From NCBI RefSeq assembly GCF_019396325.1, contig NZ_JAHKRO010000017.1, positions 1 through 47,696 on the forward strand: a DNA stretch of 47,696 nucleotides, written 5' to 3'. The notes under the pieces are model-generated. The model was not told the DNA's origin. It ran no database searches and saw only the letters and a list, made by a program, of their open reading frames with translations. Source of the DNA: Nonomuraea ceibae. Lineage in GTDB: Bacteria; Actinomycetota; Actinomycetes; Streptosporangiales; Streptosporangiaceae. Shown here piece after piece: positions 32,767-40,588 of the stretch. Positions within the stretch are counted from its first letter, which is position 1. Each line of letters opens with the position of its first letter. Position numbers and translations under genes: made by a program.

Positions 32767-33250
32767 TGTGTGGTTCGGGAACGGGGTCCTTGTGGATGAA
32801 GCCGCGGGCGATGTCCCAGCGCGGAACCCGGCAGGTGCCATCGCCGAGCGGCTGGCGGTGAGGAGCGGCGGTGAAGATCCGCGTCACCTGTTCGCCACCG
32901 GTGAGGATGAGGTGAACGTCATCGAAGGCTTCGAGGGTTACGCCTTCCCACCGGACGGGATCTTTGCCCGCCAGGCTGAGCCTTAGGCCCATGAACCGCT
33001 CGGGCTCGCGTTCGATCTCCCATCCGGAGAATGGCGGCCGGTGCTCGGCCTGCCATGCGCGGTAGGCGCGGTCCAGCCGCCAGTACTCCGCGCGCTCCGG
33101 CGCCGTCGCCGAGTCCTCCACCCACAGCCGGTCGGACAGTTCCGCGTACCGGGCGGTCAGGGCGAGCGCGGCGGGGCAGGGGTTGCTGGTGTGGCTATCG
33201 GCCACCAACGCGTCGAGGTCGGCGTCGGTCCCGGTGAACGGCTCGCTCAT
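32759..33250 (-). CDS. Hypothetical protein
   Basis: The 163-residue product starts MSEPFTGTDADLDALVADSH and has a helical first half (ALALTARYAELSDRLWVEDS, RAEYWRLDRAYRAWQAEHRP) and a strand-rich second half (DPVRWEGVTLEAFDDVHLIL, QVTRIFTAAPHRQPLG). It overlaps both neighbours (4 and 8 bases). No family is recognised. Confidence 0.7.
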   Translation of the reverse strand: MSEPFTGTDADLDALVADSHTSNPCPAALALTARYAELSDRLWVEDSATAPERAEYWRLDRAYRAWQAEHRPPFSGWEIEREPERFMGLRLSLAGKDPVRWEGVTLEAFDDVHLILTGGEQVTRIFTAAPHRQPLGDGTCRVPRWDIARGFIHKDPVPEPHSG

Positions 33251-33546
33251 GAGCGGCTGCCTTCGCCGCCCAGGGTGCGCTCGCCGAGCAGGTACGGGTC
33301 GAGTGCCCAGGTCCTGTCGGCCGCGCGGACGCTCATCTCAGTGGGCTGGGCCTGTGCCAGGCTCTGGCCGGGATGGAGTTCGTACACCACGGCGATCGTG
33401 AACGTCAGACCGGTGTGGTTGTCGAGGTCGCCGCGGAGCATGGCGGCGACCTGGCTGTCAGTGGCCTCGGCCAGGGAGACGTAGATGCCGACGATGCACT
33501 CGGTGCAGCGACAGTCGGGCGGGTCGATGGCGGTAGGGCTGCTCAC
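33247..33546 (-). CDS. Small hypothetical protein
   Basis: I choose GTG 33546 with AAAGGA 5 bases upstream. The longer frame reaching 33951 runs through noncoding DNA. The 99-residue protein has a CRCTEC pair near its start, a helix (SLAEATDSQVAAMLRGDLDN) and strands (TGLTFTIAVVYELHPGQSLA). No family is recognised. It overlaps the next gene by 4 bases. Confidence 0.65.
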   Translation of the reverse strand: MSSPTAIDPPDCRCTECIVGIYVSLAEATDSQVAAMLRGDLDNHTGLTFTIAVVYELHPGQSLAQAQPTEMSVRAADRTWALDPYLLGERTLGGEGSRS

Positions 33547-33610
33547 GGGATCCTTTCCATAAGCGAAGGGGGTGGCTGATATCGGCCGTGAAGCGGGACC
33601 GTGGGTGGGG

Positions 33611-33624
33611 GACGCCTGGGCGTC
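33611..33624. promoter_or_regulatory. Short hairpin in the gap before the 33247-33546 gene
   Basis: GACGCC-TG-GGCGTC is a perfect inverted repeat 65 bases upstream of the GTG start. The 256-base gap (33547-33802) has no gene. The hairpin includes the CCCAGGCG core seen in the other leader elements, but the rest of the leader is not clearly similar. Confidence 0.3.
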
Positions 33625-33802
33625 GTCAGGCTTGGCCGGATCCGCGGACGTCAGCCGTAGGTAGATGAGGTGGCGGCGAAGCGCGGCAGCAGCCACACGA
33701 TTCGCGAACGAGCTCGGGAGGTACGGCAGGTGCAAGGCACCGGGCCGGGCCCGCCGCCGGTCCGTGGGGAATGAGCAGCGGCGGGCCAGCGCGACCGGCT
33801 GG

Positions 33803-34651
33803 TTAGAACAGCGGGTCAGGCATGCCTGGCTTATCGGCCAGGACCGTGGCCTTGGTGGGCTCAGGGGCAGCCGGCCGTGCAGGTTGTGAGGTGGGATGTC
33901 CGGCTTCGCTGAAGTCGGCCTGCACCATTTCGACGCTGGGCCGTAGGCCATGCCACTCGTCGAGGTAGTAGGTGGCGTCGATCGCGCTCGAACCGAGCTC
34001 GATGCCGGTCTGGCGGATGAACTGCTGCAGGCGAGCGGAGGTGTTGCGTTCGGTCCGCGGGACGCCGCTGTAGAGGTAGGGCGCCGAGGCCTGCGGGATG
34101 ATGAACGCGCCCAGCTGCGCCAGGTGCGCGGCCAGGTCGATGACGTGGTATTCCATCAGGGGGCCGCGGTAGCGGGGACTGGAGCGGCCGTTGAGTGCGG
34201 TGCTCCCGAACGGCGGGTTGGCCAGGGCGGTGTCGAAGCGGCCCAGGCCCATGGACAGCACATCGAATACATCGCCGCAGATCCAGGTGGCCTCAGGCAG
34301 CAGGCGCTGGCCGACGGCGACGTAGTGCGGGTTCTTCTCGACGCACACGAGCTGCAGGGGCGGCTTGTCGCGATCCCAGTCGTTGTCGTAGCGGCAGGCA
34401 AAGCCCCAGCTCATGTGACCGATGCCGGCGCACAGGTCGATCACGCGGGGGCCGGATGCGTACAGCGCGAGGTCCTTGGCCATCTGCACGGGGGTGAAGA
34501 ACGCGCTGTCGAGCGGATTAGTGACGGTCGAGGCTTCCTGCCAATGGGTGAGCACGAACTCGACCTCGGCGTATGACAGGGTGTGGGAGGAGTCGATCAG
34601 GTCGGTTGCTTCACGATGGCGGCGGGCTTGCTCCTTGGTGAGTTTGAGCAT
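33803..34651 (-). CDS. Adenine-specific DNA methyltransferase (N6-type)
   Basis: The 282-residue protein carries the class I SAM-binding and catalytic motifs of N6-adenine DNA methyltransferases. Motif I is VIDLCAGIGHMSWGF (about 70-84), an acidic residue is in QLVCVEKNPHYV (Glu105), then ICGDVFDV (Asp127), and catalytic motif IV is LANPPFGS (145-148). FFTPVQMAKDLAL before motif I is also typical. There is no clear target-recognition domain and no restriction nuclease beside it, so it is an orphan enzyme, perhaps protecting the element from host restriction. I choose ATG 34651 over an upstream frame in poorly biased DNA. Confidence 0.8.
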   Translation of the reverse strand: MLKLTKEQARRHREATDLIDSSHTLSYAEVEFVLTHWQEASTVTNPLDSAFFTPVQMAKDLALYASGPRVIDLCAGIGHMSWGFACRYDNDWDRDKPPLQLVCVEKNPHYVAVGQRLLPEATWICGDVFDVLSMGLGRFDTALANPPFGSTALNGRSSPRYRGPLMEYHVIDLAAHLAQLGAFIIPQASAPYLYSGVPRTERNTSARLQQFIRQTGIELGSSAIDATYYLDEWHGLRPSVEMVQADFSEAGHPTSQPARPAAPEPTKATVLADKPGMPDPLF

Positions 34652-34813
34652 GCGAGTAGCGCTCCTCCCGGGGTTGCGGTGCCGCGCGGCCCACGCCGAA
34701 GCGGCCAAAGAGGGTGCCCGTTCGCATCGCGGGCCGACGACGCCGACCCTCGCGGTTCTCCGGCAGGTCGGTCAGCAGCGTCTACAGGGCCACCGCGCCG
34801 ATCTCCGCGCCGG

Positions 34814-35725
34814 TCAACCCGTCAGCTCCGCTGGTGCAGCGCCGGGTAACGAGCGGGGTAGCGCGTGAATATGCACCAGCAGATCGGTCAGTTCCTTGGG
34901 CGTCAGGCGAGCGACCACGTCGTTGGTGATCGGCGGCTGGTCGGTCACGTGGTAGTCGTTATCCGCCGATGCGGTGCTCTCCCAGGTGACAACGGCCAGT
35001 TCAACACCGGAGCGGTCGGTGGCGCGGACGATGGAAGCGCCATAACCGTTGGCGAAACGGTAGACGTGATGGACTCGGCCGTCCGTGGCCGAGGCCAGCA
35101 CGGGTCGGAAGGGGTCGGCGAGGGAAGGTCCGCCGGCATCGACGCGGTCAGCTGCGCTGGCATACCGGCACACGGCTGGCTCGCCGTGATGACGGCCAGC
35201 GCAGGTGATGGCGCCGAGGCTGCGATCGTGGACGGTCAGCCGATGACGCACCTCGCCCTCCAGTCCGTCGATATGTTCGCCGTGGAGAGCCTCGTGAAGG
35301 CTGTGCCGTTCGGCGACCAGGACGGGATCCAGCGTGGCGTACACCTCAGGGAGGGCCTGGCGCAGCGCGCGCATGTAGGTGCCGAAGCCGGTGGCGTTCA
35401 TCGGGTAGATATTGCTGATATCGCTGGCGACGGACATGATCTCGGCGCTGGTGCCGGGTCGGGTGTCCAGCCCGGCCGCGACCCGATCGAGCAGTTCACG
35501 GCAGTGTGCCCGGTAGGGGAGTTCCCAGCGCAGAAGCACCCTCGTCGCTTTGAGGAGCGAGAAGCTGTGCCACAGAGTGTCGGCGGCCCATGGGTGGCGT
35601 TTCATGGCCAGTTGCACCTCCTCCTCCGCCCAGGAGATGTGCTCGAAGACCGGGGTGAGGGAGGCGGCGAGGAGGTCAAGGCGTGCTTCCGCTGGTACGG
35701 ACGAAAGCGGGATGAGTGACGGCAT
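34814..35725 (-). CDS. Hypothetical protein
   Basis: I choose ATG 35725 (GGGAG 4 bases upstream). The 303-residue protein starts MPSLIPLSSVPAEARLDLLA and has a helical N-terminal half (WAADTLWHSFSLLKATRVLL, GFGTYMRALRQALPEVYATL) and a strand-rich C-terminal half (HHVYRFANGYGASIVRATDR, GVELAVVTWESTASADNDYH). No transmembrane helices or catalytic motif are seen. No family is recognised. Confidence 0.65.
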   Translation of the reverse strand: MPSLIPLSSVPAEARLDLLAASLTPVFEHISWAEEEVQLAMKRHPWAADTLWHSFSLLKATRVLLRWELPYRAHCRELLDRVAAGLDTRPGTSAEIMSVASDISNIYPMNATGFGTYMRALRQALPEVYATLDPVLVAERHSLHEALHGEHIDGLEGEVRHRLTVHDRSLGAITCAGRHHGEPAVCRYASAADRVDAGGPSLADPFRPVLASATDGRVHHVYRFANGYGASIVRATDRSGVELAVVTWESTASADNDYHVTDQPPITNDVVARLTPKELTDLLVHIHALPRSLPGAAPAELTG

Positions 35726-35804
35726 CGATCTCCCGGGATCCGAAGGGGAGCGTGCGCCCACCACCCGAACCGAGGTCGTGGGGTGCACGCGGAGTGACGT
35801 GCTG

Positions 35805-36173
35805 CTATCGGCGACCGACGGTGCAGGCGGGGTAGTAAGCCCCCTTCGGGCAGCTCCGGAAAGCGGCCTCCGTGACAGGGATCTCGCGCGGCTTGGCCGT
35901 GCCGTACTGGACGGTGATGTCCCAGTCCGCAGGCGTGAATGTGTTCTTCCAGCCGCAGACGGTCTTGGTTCCGGTCTTGTCGCACCCCCGCTTGCGGGTG
36001 AAGCTCGGAGGGTCGTAGTCGGTGTCGATCACCACACCGGTGGCAGGAGGCGCGGTGGGCACCGTGGCGGCACAGCCGGTGAAGGCGGCGCAGCCGGCGT
36101 GGATGCTCGTGATCACGGCAATGGCTGTCGCGGTGGGGGCGGGCTTCAGCCCGGTGGTCTCCAGGTCGAACAC
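35805..36173 (-). CDS. Putative small lipoprotein
   Basis: From GTG 36173 (GGAAGG 7 bases upstream) the 122-residue protein begins with a hydrophobic segment and a lipobox-like Cys (AIAVITSIHAGCAAFTGC), then a Thr/Pro stretch and an exported domain with several Cys (KRGCDKTGTKTVCGWKNTF, EAAFRSCPKGAYYPACTVG) that could form disulphides. Anchoring to the outer face of the membrane is inferred. No family is recognised. A strong hairpin at 36242-36277 separates it from the gene upstream. Confidence 0.55.
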   Translation of the reverse strand: MFDLETTGLKPAPTATAIAVITSIHAGCAAFTGCAATVPTAPPATGVVIDTDYDPPSFTRKRGCDKTGTKTVCGWKNTFTPADWDITVQYGTAKPREIPVTEAAFRSCPKGAYYPACTVGRR

Positions 36174-36241
36174 GTCAACGCCTTCCGACAGAGGGAAGTG
36201 GTCAAGGGGTGGGGAGGTCTCGGCCCTGGGTCGAGAGGCTG

Positions 36242-36277
36242 CCGGCACGTGCTCGAGGCTGCTCGGGCACGTGCCGG
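36242..36277 (-). terminator. Strong intergenic hairpin
   Basis: CCGGCACGTGC (36242-36252) pairs perfectly with GCACGTGCCGG (36267-36277) across a 14-base loop, in the 123-base gap between the frameshifted gene and the lipoprotein gene. There is no T-run, so it may attenuate transcription or protect mRNA rather than be a classical terminator. Confidence 0.4.
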
Positions 36278-36296
36278 TCGAAGCCGCCAGGGCCTG

Positions 36297-36610
36297 CTAG
36301 GCGTAGGCGTGACACCCTGGCGGTGCTGGGACGGCGGGCGGCTCGGTGACCACCTGGCCGTAGGCGTTGTACTCCTGGGCGGCGGCCAGGCAGGCGTCTC
36401 GGACACGGCGCCGTTCGGGGCACCAGCCTCTTCGCGGACAACATCGGGACGTGCCTTGGGCCGGTGCAAGCGGCCGCTGCTCATGTAGGGGTGGGTGACC
36501 CACAGCTTCGCCTGCAGTTCGTCGAAGCGGTCGGGGTCCGGGTCGTCCTGGCCCATGCGGCAGGCGTTGTTGATACGCCACATGACCTGGTCCTTGGTGG
36601 TACGCGACAT
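36297..36610 (-). CDS. Small hypothetical protein, frameshifted at a C4 run
   Basis: The ATG frame from 36610 reads MSRTTKDQVMWRINNACRMG, then DRFDELQAKLWVTHPYMSSG and RPDVVREEAGAP. At CCCC (plus-strand G at 36417-36420) the coding signal shifts to the next frame, RRVRDACLAAAQEYNAYGQV, ending at 36297. One added C would restore a protein of about 104 residues. It is the first gene after leader element C. No family is recognised. Confidence 0.55.
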
Positions 36611-36649
36611 TCAACCTCCGAGTGCGTCGTGGATGGGCTGCTCGGGTGA

Positions 36650-36765
36650 GGAGCCTGGGCATCTGGTTCGTGTCGACGGCGGGATGCCGCCCAGTGCCTC
36701 AGGACCGTCCGGGTGGGGCGGCCTTGAGGCGCTGCGCGGCGGTTTCGCCGTAGCCCCAGGGAGGT
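36650..36765 (-). ncRNA. 5' leader element C (inverted repeat type)
   Basis: GCCTCAGGACC (about 36696-36706) and GGCCTTGAGGC (about 36720-36730) form an inverted repeat with two mismatches and a 13-base spacer, followed distally by a block reading CGCCGTAGCCCCAGGG as in element B. Nearer the gene is AGCCTGGGC. Compared with element A, the arm ends change from GCGTC/GACGC to GCCTC/GAGGC, a paired change expected of a conserved RNA stem. The element starts 40 bases before the gene at 36297-36610. Confidence 0.45.
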
Positions 36766-36857
36766 GTCGGAGATGCGTGCCAGCCATGGCCGAGCCGCCG
36801 CCTGTCATCTCCCAGCGGCGGTGAGCTGGTGGCGGGCTGGCCGGGTGCTGGTCGGTG

Positions 36858-37346
36858 CTACCGGGGCGCCGGCCCGGCAGAGGTGCGCAGCAGGGCACGG
36901 TGCTCCATGAGCAGCTGCCCGAGGTGGTTGAAGCCGGCCGGGGCGCACACGGCGCGGCCGCACCGGCAATCGCCCCAGTGGTTGTCATGCCACGTGTTGC
37001 CTTCCACGAGCTCCTCCTCGCCGGTGCCGAGCAGGAAGGAGGCCACAGTGGAGGCGGGGGTGAACTTGGCCGCGATGATGGCGGCCATGGCGCGGTAGCG
37101 GACGTCGGTGTCCCATCCGGGCCGCAGGGTGACCCGGCGGCCGCGCCGCTTGGCTTCTCCGGGATCGTCGGACGGCGCGTCCGCGACCCAGCGGCGCTCG
37201 TCCGGATTGAGCGTCTTGGCCGCGTTGAAGGCGTGCTCGGCGGTGGCGTAGGTGATCCAGCCTTCCTCGAGCGTGGAATACAGCGTGACGGGGATGAGCG
37301 CGAAGTTGGACAGGATCCAGTTCGGCCCGGAGAAACGATCGATCAT
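36858..37346 (-). CDS. NADAR family ADP-ribose glycosidase (YbiA-like)
   Basis: NADAR (DUF1768) proteins cleave N-glycosidic bonds of riboflavin intermediates or remove ADP-ribose from nucleic acids, and act as antitoxins in some DarT-type systems. The 162-residue product shows the family order: FSGPNWILSNFALIPV, ITYATAEHAFNAAKTLN, GRRVTLRPGWDTDVRYRAMA, AIIAAKF, FLLGTGEEELVEGNTWHDNH, then WGDCRCG and FNHLGQLLMEHRALL. All expected motifs are intact. Two extra Cys (CRCG) sit near the active region. The ATG overlaps the PP2C stop by 4 bases. Which substrate applies is unknown. Confidence 0.85.
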   Translation of the reverse strand: MIDRFSGPNWILSNFALIPVTLYSTLEEGWITYATAEHAFNAAKTLNPDERRWVADAPSDDPGEAKRRGRRVTLRPGWDTDVRYRAMAAIIAAKFTPASTVASFLLGTGEEELVEGNTWHDNHWGDCRCGRAVCAPAGFNHLGQLLMEHRALLRTSAGPAPR

Positions 37347-38095
37347 CGCTGCCTCGTGGCCGTGGCACGGCCAGAGGGTCTGACGGGCACACGGCTGAGG
37401 TCGGCGACGAGGGCTGAGGCGTTGTCCGCGCGCGAATCGGCATGGTCGATGGCGGCCCTGGTCAGGATGGTCGCTGCCTGCTCGGCAGTGCCCTGCAGGT
37501 AGGTGGCCAGGACGAGTCCGGCGTCTTCCAGCGGCTCGTAGGCGCCGTCCGATGCCAGCAGCAACCGGTCGTTCGGGCCGGGCAGCAGCAGCATGTCGGT
37601 GCCGATGGCCGGATGCTCGGTGAGGTGGCCGAGGTAGGAGGTGACGACATTGCGGGCGTTGGAGGCAGGCTCCCGCCCGTGATCGAGGGCGACCTGGCGC
37701 TTGTTGTGGTCCTTGGTCAGCCGCCGCAGCGGCTGTCCGGGGCTCAGCAGATAGGCGCGAGCGTCTCCGCACCAGGCCACCTGAAGGACATCGCCGTCGA
37801 GGAGGGCGACGACGGCGACCGCCCCTACCTTGTCGCCACCGTTGGCGACAATGCGGCGGCGGTCGGCCGCGGCGAGCGTGTGGGTGGCGCGCAGCCCCTG
37901 TTCAGCGTCGGTGCGCATCGCGGCTTCGCGCGCCAGGACCGCGGCGAACTGGCAGGTCCAGGCGCGCACCGTGGGGGAGGAGCCGATGCCGTCGAGCAGG
38001 ACGTAGGCGCGCACAGAGCCGTTGGTCCAGGTGGCCGCGGCGTCGCACTGGTGGCTGCGGCCGCCGATGAGCTGGGCGATGGCGTGATGGGGCAC
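37343..38095 (-). CDS. PP2C-family serine/threonine phosphatase
   Basis: I choose GTG 38095, with AGGAG 5 bases upstream; the longer frame is out of keeping. The 250-residue protein has PPM/PP2C metal-site motifs in order: YVLLDGIGSS (for the usual DGmGG), AVVALLDGDVLQVAWCGDARAYLL, RLLLASDGAYEPL and ADNASALVADL. The family removes phosphate from Ser/Thr using Mn or Mg. DGIGSS is unusual in having Ser-Ser for the second Gly pair. It is in one operon with the NADAR gene (4-base overlap) and follows the 38104-38490 gene by 8 bases. The partner kinase is not visible. Confidence 0.8.
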   Translation of the reverse strand: MPHHAIAQLIGGRSHQCDAAATWTNGSVRAYVLLDGIGSSPTVRAWTCQFAAVLAREAAMRTDAEQGLRATHTLAAADRRRIVANGGDKVGAVAVVALLDGDVLQVAWCGDARAYLLSPGQPLRRLTKDHNKRQVALDHGREPASNARNVVTSYLGHLTEHPAIGTDMLLLPGPNDRLLLASDGAYEPLEDAGLVLATYLQGTAEQAATILTRAAIDHADSRADNASALVADLSRVPVRPSGRATATRQR

Positions 38096-38103
38096 GTGGA
38101 CTC

Positions 38104-38490
38104 CTATCGAGATCGCTGGTGGGTCAGGTCGTGCACGGCACTCAGGTGGGCGCGGACCGCGGCGGCGAGGTCGGCGGCGGTGCCGTGTTCGGCGGTGAAC
38201 CGCAGCCAGGCCGCACTGGCCTGCAGGGACGCGCACCTCGGATCCGGGATGTCGGCTGAATCGGTGAAACGCGCGCAGTAAGCGGCCAGTTCGTGCCAGA
38301 CGACCTCGTCGTTCCAGCCGGCTGCGCGCCACAGTTGGGCGACCCGGCGCCCGGCGGGAATGTTGGCTTCGCCGCGGTGCAGAATCGCCGCCCAGCTGGT
38401 GGTCATGCGCAGTTCGATGCTGCTGGTGGGGGTGGAAAGGATCCATCGCAGCGTGTCGCGGGTGTGGCGGATGTGGCGGAGCAGGCTCAT
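38104..38490 (-). CDS. Hypothetical protein
   Basis: The 128-residue protein from ATG 38490 has GGGAGG-type upstream sequence lacking in the longer frames. It reads MSLLRHIRHTRDTLRWILST, with EANIPAGRRVAQLWRAAGWN, EVVWHELAAYCARFTDSADI and LAAAVRAHLSAVHDLTHQRS, all helical. No family is recognised. It directly precedes the phosphatase gene. Confidence 0.65.
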   Translation of the reverse strand: MSLLRHIRHTRDTLRWILSTPTSSIELRMTTSWAAILHRGEANIPAGRRVAQLWRAAGWNDEVVWHELAAYCARFTDSADIPDPRCASLQASAAWLRFTAEHGTAADLAAAVRAHLSAVHDLTHQRSR

Positions 38491-38609
38491 GGGAGGCGGT
38501 TCCTTCGCGTGCTGGACGCGGCGCGTATGCCCCTGTGTCCAGAGACGGCTGGGAGAGGGCCGGCCGGGGATGGTGGCGCGGGCTTGGGTCGCCGGGCGCC
38601 GCGGTGCTG

Positions 38610-38774
38610 TTACCTGCCGGCTTTCTTGACCTGGCGCGTGAGCTTCTTGGCGTCGTAGGTGCGGCCGTCGGTTCCGCATCTCGGGATGGCCTTGCGGGAT
38701 TCGGCGAGGGTGTAGATCACGTCCTTGCCGTACTGCGCGGTCGCCTGCTCTGCGGTGATCCGCGTGTTGCTCAT
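38610..38774 (-). CDS. Very small basic protein
   Basis: A 54-residue frame from ATG 38774 reads MSNTRITAEQATAQYGKDVI, then YTLAESRKAIPRCGTDGRTY and DAKKLTRQVKKAGR. GGAAG lies about 6 bases upstream. Codon bias agrees with its neighbours, and it sits between DprA and the next gene in the same direction. Function is unknown. Confidence 0.55.
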   Translation of the reverse strand: MSNTRITAEQATAQYGKDVIYTLAESRKAIPRCGTDGRTYDAKKLTRQVKKAGR

Positions 38775-38858
38775 GGGTGGCGCTTCCTTCGGGTGGCGGG
38801 AAGGGCATGGCGAAGCCCTCGTCGAGCGGTTGACCCGGCGAGGGCACAGGAGCGGGGG

Positions 38859-39773
38859 TCAGGTCTGGAGAAGGCTGAGCAGGTGAAGCGGGTGACGCAC
38901 GGCGTGAGCGTTCCGGTCGACGATCAGGTCGTTGCTTCCGTGCGATTGGGAGGAGGTCACGGGGCCTGGCACCGCCGCGAGGACCCGGTCAAGTTCACGG
39001 GCTCGGGTGGCGGTGTTCATGGTCCCGCTGCGCGTAGCGGCTTCGACCACAAGCGTGGCGAGCGAGGATGCCACCAGTCGGTTACGGGCCATAAATCGGG
39101 CTCGGCTCGGCTGGCTGCCGATCGGGTACTCGCTGACCACAGCGCCCTGCTGCTGGATCTGCTTGAGCAGGACCCTGTTCACCTGCGGGTAGGCGATGTC
39201 GACGCCGCAGGCGAGCACCGCGATGGTCGTCGCGTCGGTCAGCAGGGCGCCCTGGTGTGCGGCTGTGTCCACGCCGAGCGCGGCGCCGGAGATGACGCTG
39301 AGCCCGGCCTCGCTGACTGCGGTGGCGAACTCGGTGGCGGCGTGCCGGCCGTAGGAGGTCGCTGCCCGGGATCCGACGATCGCGACGGATCGGCTGAAGG
39401 CGCCCGCCAGTGGCGCCTTGCCCTGCACCCACAGCGCGTGCGGCGCCGACACACCCAGGTCGTTCAGTTCGGCGGGCCAGTCGGGGTCGCTGGGAGTCAC
39501 CAGGTCGGCGCCCAGTTCATGCCCCGCCTGAAGGTCGGCTTCCGGGTTGGCCGTGACCAGCCGGGACCGCCATCGCCGGCAGGCCTTCGCCCAGCGTTCT
39601 TCGTCGCCGTCGTTGTGCACGGGCGGGGCGTACTGGACCAGGTTCGCGCTGCTGCGGAGCGCCTCGACAGCACCGGCGGGGGTGAGCTGAGCGGCCAGGT
39701 GGCCCAGGCGCCGGTCCTCGGGGTCGGCTATCCGCTGCAGGATGAGCCGGGCGAAAAGGTCCTGATCAGACAA
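38859..39773 (-). CDS. dprA: DprA/Smf-like DNA processing protein
   Basis: DprA binds incoming single-stranded DNA and loads RecA. The 304-residue protein carries the Rossmann-like core in order: LVTPSDPDWPAELNDLG, SVAIVGSRAATSYGRHAATE, AGLSVISGAALGVDTAAHQG, TIAVLACGVDIAYPQVNRVL, QQGAVVSEYPIGSQPSRARF, MARNRLVASS, LVVEAATRSGTMNTATRARE and VLAAVPGPVTS. The N-terminus (about 130 residues) is shorter than in housekeeping copies, and the C-terminal winged helix is absent. It is an accessory paralogue because it sits in an operon with PP2C and NADAR genes rather than beside topA or rnhB. DprA-type Rossmann folds are also known as nucleotide sensors. Confidence 0.85.
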   Translation of the reverse strand: MSDQDLFARLILQRIADPEDRRLGHLAAQLTPAGAVEALRSSANLVQYAPPVHNDGDEERWAKACRRWRSRLVTANPEADLQAGHELGADLVTPSDPDWPAELNDLGVSAPHALWVQGKAPLAGAFSRSVAIVGSRAATSYGRHAATEFATAVSEAGLSVISGAALGVDTAAHQGALLTDATTIAVLACGVDIAYPQVNRVLLKQIQQQGAVVSEYPIGSQPSRARFMARNRLVASSLATLVVEAATRSGTMNTATRARELDRVLAAVPGPVTSSQSHGSNDLIVDRNAHAVRHPLHLLSLLQT

Positions 39774-39827
39774 GGGGCCTCCCTGGTTCGGGCGTTGTCG
39801 CCATCGACGGAAGGGCAGCCGGGCCGG

Positions 39828-39930
39828 ACTCCGGCGCCTGGTTGTCGTGGACGGCGGATGCCTCGGAGTGGGTCAAGGCCGCGGTTTGGGCCTTGACGCG
39901 CGCAGAGGTGTCCGCCGTAGACCCAGGGCG
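39828..39930 (-). ncRNA. 5' leader element B (inverted repeat type)
   Basis: GTCAAGGCC (about 39872-39880) and GGCCTTGAC (about 39889-39897) form a perfect 9-base inverted repeat with an 8-base spacer. The distal block continues with CGCCGTAGACCCAGGG. Nearer dprA is GGCGCCTGG (39833-39841) preceded by the hairpin GCCGGA-G-TCCGGC. The element starts 55 bases before the DprA gene and is the best conserved of the three. Confidence 0.45.
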
Positions 39931-40117
39931 GGCGCCGGTGTTCGACCCGGGGGATCACAGGACTCTGGGGAAGTCATCCACCGACGTGCGCCCTGTCTGC
40001 GCTGGTGGCATGGGGTGAGGGAACTCGCCCTGCCTTCGGCTTGCTTCACCTGGTACGGCGTCATGCGCACCAGGTCAGGCCACTGTCACGAGCTCGGCTT
40101 CAGCGTGTTGTAACGGC
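39931..40117. other. Intergenic with an inverted repeat
   Basis: No gene is seen. ACCTGGT and ACCAGGT near 40050-40077 form a perfect 7-base inverted repeat with a 14-base spacer, resembling the arms of the repeat at 5344-5368. It may be an operator or a hairpin after the 40118-40588 gene. Confidence 0.3.
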
Positions 40118-40588
40118 TCAGCCCGGCTGATCGTCACGATCACCTCGGCTAGCTGGCGGCCACACCCATGCGTAGCCTCGGGCTGGGTTGTCCGGCGCGC
40201 AGGCGAACAGCACCCGGGCGGCCTGCCGTACGGGAACGCCGTCCGGGCCGGTGAAAGTCGCGGGCCGTTCGGGTGCCGGGTTGTAGGTCACCTGGGTCAG
40301 GCCATCCAGGACCACCGCCTCGGGCAGCGCTGTCACGGTGCCCAGCACCCATGCGTGCACAGTTCGATGGCGCAGCCGGTGAGAGCGAGCCCGGCCCGCC
40401 TTGGACACTTTGAAGACGACGTCGGCGAGCTCGATGGCGGGCACGTTGGCGATCACCCGGCCTTTGTCCGGACCAGCCTGTGCTGTCACCGACCAGCGGT
40501 GTGTGTGCAGGTTGACGTGGACCTTGAGCCGGTGCCCGATCAGGATGTTGGGGTCGGCTGAAGCCTCGGCCTTACTTGGTGTGCCCAT
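40118..40588 (-). CDS. Hypothetical protein
   Basis: A 156-residue protein rich in strands: ILIGHRLKVHVNLHTHRWSV, GRVIANVPAIELADVVFKVS, then RARSHRLRHRTVHAWVLGTV and LDGLTQVTYNPAPERPATF. It overlaps the upstream gene by 17 bases. The predicted small beta-rich domain may bind nucleic acid given its basic loops; this is a guess. No family is recognised. Confidence 0.65.
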   Translation of the reverse strand: MGTPSKAEASADPNILIGHRLKVHVNLHTHRWSVTAQAGPDKGRVIANVPAIELADVVFKVSKAGRARSHRLRHRTVHAWVLGTVTALPEAVVLDGLTQVTYNPAPERPATFTGPDGVPVRQAARVLFACAPDNPARGYAWVWPPASRGDRDDQPG

